From positions 828,797 to 892,796 of the forward strand of contig NW_023503307.1 in assembly GCF_014529535.1 (NCBI RefSeq): 64,000 bases of DNA, given 5' to 3'. The stretch comes from Bradysia coprophila (taxonomy: Eukaryota > Arthropoda > Insecta > Diptera > Sciaridae). Both the position numbers and the translations under genes were made by a program. The notes below the pieces were generated by a model. That model was not told where the DNA came from. It saw only the letters and a program-made list of their open reading frames with translations, and made no database searches. Below, piece by piece: positions 59,793 to 64,000 of the stretch; positions within the stretch are counted from its first letter, which is position 1; every line of letters begins with the position of its first letter.

Positions 59793-62765
59793 AGTTGAGT
59801 AGAAATCGAAGATAAATATAAAATAGCGCCGTCACTATAGCTGGTCGTATGGCAATGGAATTTTTAATTCAATTTGTTTTAATTTGATCCGAGTCTGTCA
59901 ATTTTAATGATCCGGCTTAGCATACTGTTAACCAATGGGTCATGAGAATAATATTTGATTTCACTGGATTCGCGATTAGATAGGAAGGCCCAAAACGAAA
60001 CACATTATATCAGTCAATTTAGGTGGAAACATTTACAGCTGATTTTAACCTGGTTTTAACCATTCTATGCTTTTATGCTGTAGAAGTTGGGAGGGAAAAA
60101 ATTCATTTGATTAGGCATTCTCCACTCAACTCTTATTCCTTCTTGACGATCTTTTTGTAGCTGATGCGTTGCGGTCAATCAAAATAACAATCTAACCTAG
60201 AACAGTCAGGATGACATATCGTTCTAAATTGCCAGTTGAATTTATCTGAGGTACAACTCTACATCTGCCTAAGTGCCTAAGTAAATGACAATTTTTACGA
60301 CAATGATTCGTGATAATTCAAATGTAAATCGTCCGCCGATTTAATGATTATCTATCCGTCCAACGTTGGCAAGAATGTTTTTAATTTTGAACGCTCGATG
60401 AACCACGCTCGATTGCATGGTGAGAAACGACCAAGAGCTCGTCTTCTTTTCACTCACACATATCATGTTCATATGGATCGGCAGACTTCACACCCGAAGC
60501 ATCATTGGTGCCTGTGACATGCAGTTTATTTTATGGTTTACCTCAAAATGTTAATTAGTAAGACTTGCGTCGTTCCTCGACCACAAATTTTCCAACTCGT
60601 TACAATGACAAAATTCCAAACAAAGTCATATTTCACTAACTCAAAATTTTTGGCCAAAGGTTTTGGCTTTAGTTGATGCCTCAATTTCGGCATTACTTCG
60701 GCAAAATTTTGACGATACAAATTCAGCGGTAAAACATTCTCATCATCAAACTCATTTCATCATTCTACTTTATGGAAATATACTATTACGTTCGAAAACC
60801 TTGAATCCCTTGAGGGCTTAGTGTCCTTGCCATATTACATTTTGTTGTCTTGTGGCCAAAAAGGAAGGACTCATTACCGTCTCGCACACACAGTTTTTTG
60901 CATTTTCTGGCCGCTACACAACATTACTTTCTTGCTGCGAAATTTTTGGTTCGACGTGTTTCGCCTTCGGCTCGTAATACAACCTACCCACACGCCTCAA
61001 CAAAAAATTTCCTAGCAAGACAGTAATGTGTTATTTTAATGTAATCTGTTTTCCTCAACATTCCGTAGCTAACTTTTCCGCTGCACAATATCTTTATTGC
61101 GTATTCCAACATACGCTTTGAACCTTGGATACAGAGATTATGTCCCGGACGCCGCAAATTGATGTCATACTTACCGAAGTCATTGGGCAGATTCTCCGAT
61201 TTCTAAGACTACGCTACAGATACAATCCACTGTATCAGATTGAAATGAGTGAACCATCCACAGAGTCTAGCACTCTACATCAGCAAGTCAGACCAATTGT
61301 TTCGAATTATTTAATGACTTCATTCGAAAGACAAAAGATATTCAGAGAAATTCGCCTTATCATCAGAAGAGTTACTCCATTGATTAAAATGTCAGTGATT
61401 AGAAATCAAATCTGAAAACTTACGTAAGGACACAGATTTTTAATTCCGTCATTCAACTGATAAAATAAATCTTTGATTATCAATCGGTAAGAATCGCCCT
61501 CTTGAAGACCCGTGAGTCGTAAAAGAATGCGTCAATTATATAAAATTTGAACGAAAAAAATCATAAAAGAAAATTGAAACAAATACGACATTGTGTCTCG
61601 GTAATCTTTATTAAAGAATACGTTTTTCAATCGGTTTTGAAATTAAAAAATTAATCGTTTTTCAACAGAATCGAAATGGTAAGTAATATGATAAAAATGA
61701 CGAACGAAAACAAATCGAAATAAAATAAAAATTAAAAAATTCAGAATTTAAGAGGCGAAATTTAGTCGGTTTTTTTGATACTTTTGTTTTAACAATTAAC
61801 AACACTGAAACAGAATGTGGTTTTTTATACTTTTTTTTTAAATTCAATTAACTAGAGTTTTTTTTTACTTTTTAGGATAATAATCAATGTCTCCATTTAA
61901 TTATTTTAATAGCATTTTACTACCAAAAAACCGAGAAAAAAATCAAAGTTCAAAATCAAAGTTTGTTAAATTAAAAGAGGGATAGAAAAAAAATTGGAAA
62001 TTTCTATGATGATCGTCGTCGGGACTGATGGTCAGAACAACTATTATCCCCGGCGGCGATCAATATAAATGTTTCCGTTTTTTCCCGAAAGTAATATTGT
62101 ACATTACTAGTATACAAAGAGAATTAAGTTTAAAATAAATTAATTAAATTTGTTTTCTAAGACGTTTGTTGTTGTATGTATGTAATACGGCGAGAATCTC
62201 TCATCAAATTGATTTTTTTTTGTGGAAATGATGGGTGTCTTTACTTTTGGGGATGGTGGTGTTTTTTTGTTGTTGGTATATTAAGATATCTCTCGCGAAG
62301 GCAAAATTTTCATGTAACTATACAAAGTGAATTTTGTATTGTATTCGATCCAAAAAACATGAAACATTTGAATATTTTTTTTTTGTACAGTTGTTTTTTA
62401 TTACATTTTATCGCTTTTGCAAACACGTACACTAAATTTTCTTTTTCATTTTTGTTTTGTTTCATTAAATAATTAAACCAAACGCTACATGTGAGTATGT
62501 GGGTTGTGTGTAAGTGTGCCGCTTTAATACTTATTCAAAGTTATCATGTCTAATGGAAATCGATAAGATGGTCAGAATTTTCCTCTTTGACGTTTTACAT
62601 ACAGGCATTGAAGTTGATGTTGTTGATGTTGTATATTCCTTTCTCATTTTAACATTACGTTGTTGTTGTTGTTGGTTTAATTTTGAATTATGTGGTTTTT
62701 TTCTGATGTTTTGGGGGAATTTTCTTTCTTTTGAAATTTTAGTTAAGGTAAAATTGGTTGCGGAT
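59793..62765. other. Intergenic between peng and sesB, including the sesB 3' UTR
   Basis: peng and sesB converge here. About 61600-62765 is T-rich on the plus strand and probably the sesB 3' UTR; AATAAA on the minus strand occurs near 61609. The ORF at 61140-61415 (+, 91 codons) is Arg/Ile-rich without a known domain. No other gene recognised. Confidence 0.45.
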
Positions 62766-63906
62766 TTACAACAATTTCTTAATTTCATCGTACAAGACGA
62801 GCACGAAAGCGCCGCCGGTACCGCGGAGAACGTTGGAGAAGGCGCCCTTGAAGAAAGCACCCGAACCTTCGGACTTGGCAATGGTGGCCCAGCAGTGGAT
62901 TGTGCTCTTGTATACGATTTCGGTGGCTTTGCGACCCGATTGCATCATCATACGACGGCGGACAGTGTCGAATGGATATGAGACGATACCAGCAACTGTT
63001 GTTACCACTTGAGCGATGGCCCATGAGATGTAGAGTGGTGTGTTCTTTGGATCGGGCAACATGCCGCGAGCGGTATCGTAGAAACCGAAGTATGCAGCAC
63101 GATAGATGATAATACCTGGACGAATGAAAAGTTGGATTTTGTTTTTAGAGAAATTTGCGGATAACGGACAATTTGATTGCCGAATTGACATCAAGTTTGA
63201 ACATTATATTTACCTTGTACAGACACACCGAATCCACGGTACAATCCACCGATACCGTCAGATTTGAAGATCTTGGTCAAACAGTTTCCAAGTCCAGAGA
63301 ACTCACGTTCAGCTCCGCTCTTACCGATATCAGCAGCCAATCTGTAATTGACAAATAGAATTGGGTGGTCAAGCAATGAGCGTAACGGGCAATTCCCATC
63401 AAAATTTACCTGGTACGAGCGAAATCAAGAGGGTAGACAAAGCACAATGATGTGGCACCAGCAGCACCACCGGATGCCAAGTTGCCCATGAAGTAACGCC
63501 AGAATTGAGTGTTTTTGTCAACACCACCCAAGAAGACCTACATATCGCAATGGCAGCAATTAGCACCGATATATTTCACGTGAACGTTGTCGCGAAATGG
63601 GATACTCACTTGCTTGTACTTGTCCTTGAACGCAAAGTTCAAAGCTTGGGTTGGGAAATATCGGATGACATTGGCCATATTACCACGCCAGAAAGCGGCG
63701 AAACCTTGCTCTTTTGGAATACGTACGAAACAATCAACCATGCCCTTGTAGCGTTGATCGGCTGAGATTTGTTTTGAAATGTGTTGTACTTGAAGTAGCA
63801 ATTTAACTCGTTCAATTGGAGCTACAGCTGTTTTTGACACAGCTGCGGAAATGCCACCAGCGGCAAAATCCTTAAGGAAAGCAACGGGATCGGATAGTCC
63901 AGGCAT
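62766..63906 (-). CDS. sesB: Mitochondrial ADP/ATP carrier (ANT)
   Basis: Exons (minus) 63906-63610, 63537-63410, 63341-63214 and 63115-62766 join to 300 residues, the usual carrier length. Three mitochondrial-carrier repeats each have a P-x-[DE]-x-x-[KR] signature: PIERVK (30-35), PLDFAR, PFDTVR (232-237). The ANT-specific RRRMMM is at 237-242. [40 protein letters not shown] and [15 protein letters not shown] are diagnostic. It exchanges ADP and ATP across the inner mitochondrial membrane. A splice acceptor (CAG, 63914-63916) 8 nt before the ATG shows an untranslated first exon further upstream, as in the Drosophila gene. Codon use is G/C-biased at third positions relative to neighbours, as expected for high expression. 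Confidence 0.98.
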
Positions 63907-63913
63907 TGTTGAT

Positions 63914-63916
63914 CTG
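63914..63916 (-). other. sesB: Splice acceptor of the sesB 5'-UTR intron
   Basis: TTTCTCATTTTCAG on the minus strand ends at 63914, followed by ATCAACA and the ATG. The upstream exon is not visible before the window end. Confidence 0.6.
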
Positions 63917-64000
63917 AAAATGAGAAATCAAAATGTTATTTACTGAAACCATTAACACTCAATTACAAATCAGAGCTTATAATCCAACATTGAAACTAAT

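Noticed and set aside
61140-61415. 91-codon Arg/Ile-rich ORF between peng and sesB
   Set aside because: No domain and atypical composition; likely chance.
62514-63109. Plus-strand ORFs over sesB
   Set aside because: Antisense shadows of the ADP/ATP carrier exon and its 3' UTR.

Overview
This is nuclear DNA of an insect, most likely a dipteran. It is AT-rich, its genes have short GT-AG introns, and the recognisable genes are orthologs of Drosophila acj6, Socs16D, nop5 (NOP58), dod (Pin1), a CCDC51/MITOK-like gene, Got1, peng (Pum3) and sesB (ADP/ATP carrier). The many palindromic MITEs and hAT elements and an LRR/BTB gene would fit a nematoceran fly such as a fungus gnat, but the species cannot be fixed from this window.

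Layout. 1-10 kb: the 3' half of acj6 (+), with the preceding 6.5 kb probably intron and rich in fold-back repeats. 10-29 kb: a gene-poor repeat region with hAT MITEs, a decayed hAT transposase, a 1.56-kb non-autonomous hAT carrying a nested fold-back, a terminal-inverted-repeat element, a tandem array of about 285-bp units, and one intronless LRR-BTB gene (24.9-26.0 kb). 29.5-33.6 kb: ten-exon Socs16D (+). 38.6-41.4 kb: seven-exon NOP58 (-) with two box C/D snoRNAs in its introns. 41.8-43.4 kb: a TIR element filled with tandem units of about 146 bp. 44.8-45.4 kb: dod (-). 47.0-48.6 kb: CCDC51-like (+). 52.2-52.9 kb: Got1 (-). 54.1-54.4 kb: a tiny two-exon gene (-) for a secreted peptide whose mature part looks like the N-terminal domain of actinobacterial ribosomal protein L7/L12. 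57.0-59.8 kb: a 71-codon ORF directly upstream of peng (+). 62.8-63.9 kb: sesB (-).

The genes do not form a pathway. NOP58 and its intronic snoRNAs belong to rRNA 2'-O-methylation, and peng is also nucleolar. dod, Got1, CCDC51 and sesB are housekeeping genes. acj6 and Socs16D are developmental or signalling genes. From memory, acj6, Socs16D, dod, peng and sesB are all on the Drosophila X, and dod and peng are close neighbours there, so the window looks like a piece of Muller element A.

The most unusual features are the L7/L12-like secreted peptide (a probable domesticated bacterial fragment), the LRR-BTB chimera, a possible UGA-C readthrough extension and a tandem acceptor in acj6, and the two paralogous snoRNAs whose two guides match adjoining 28S rRNA sequence. 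Exon boundaries were worked out by hand from splice consensus, reading frame and family similarity; no search was run.
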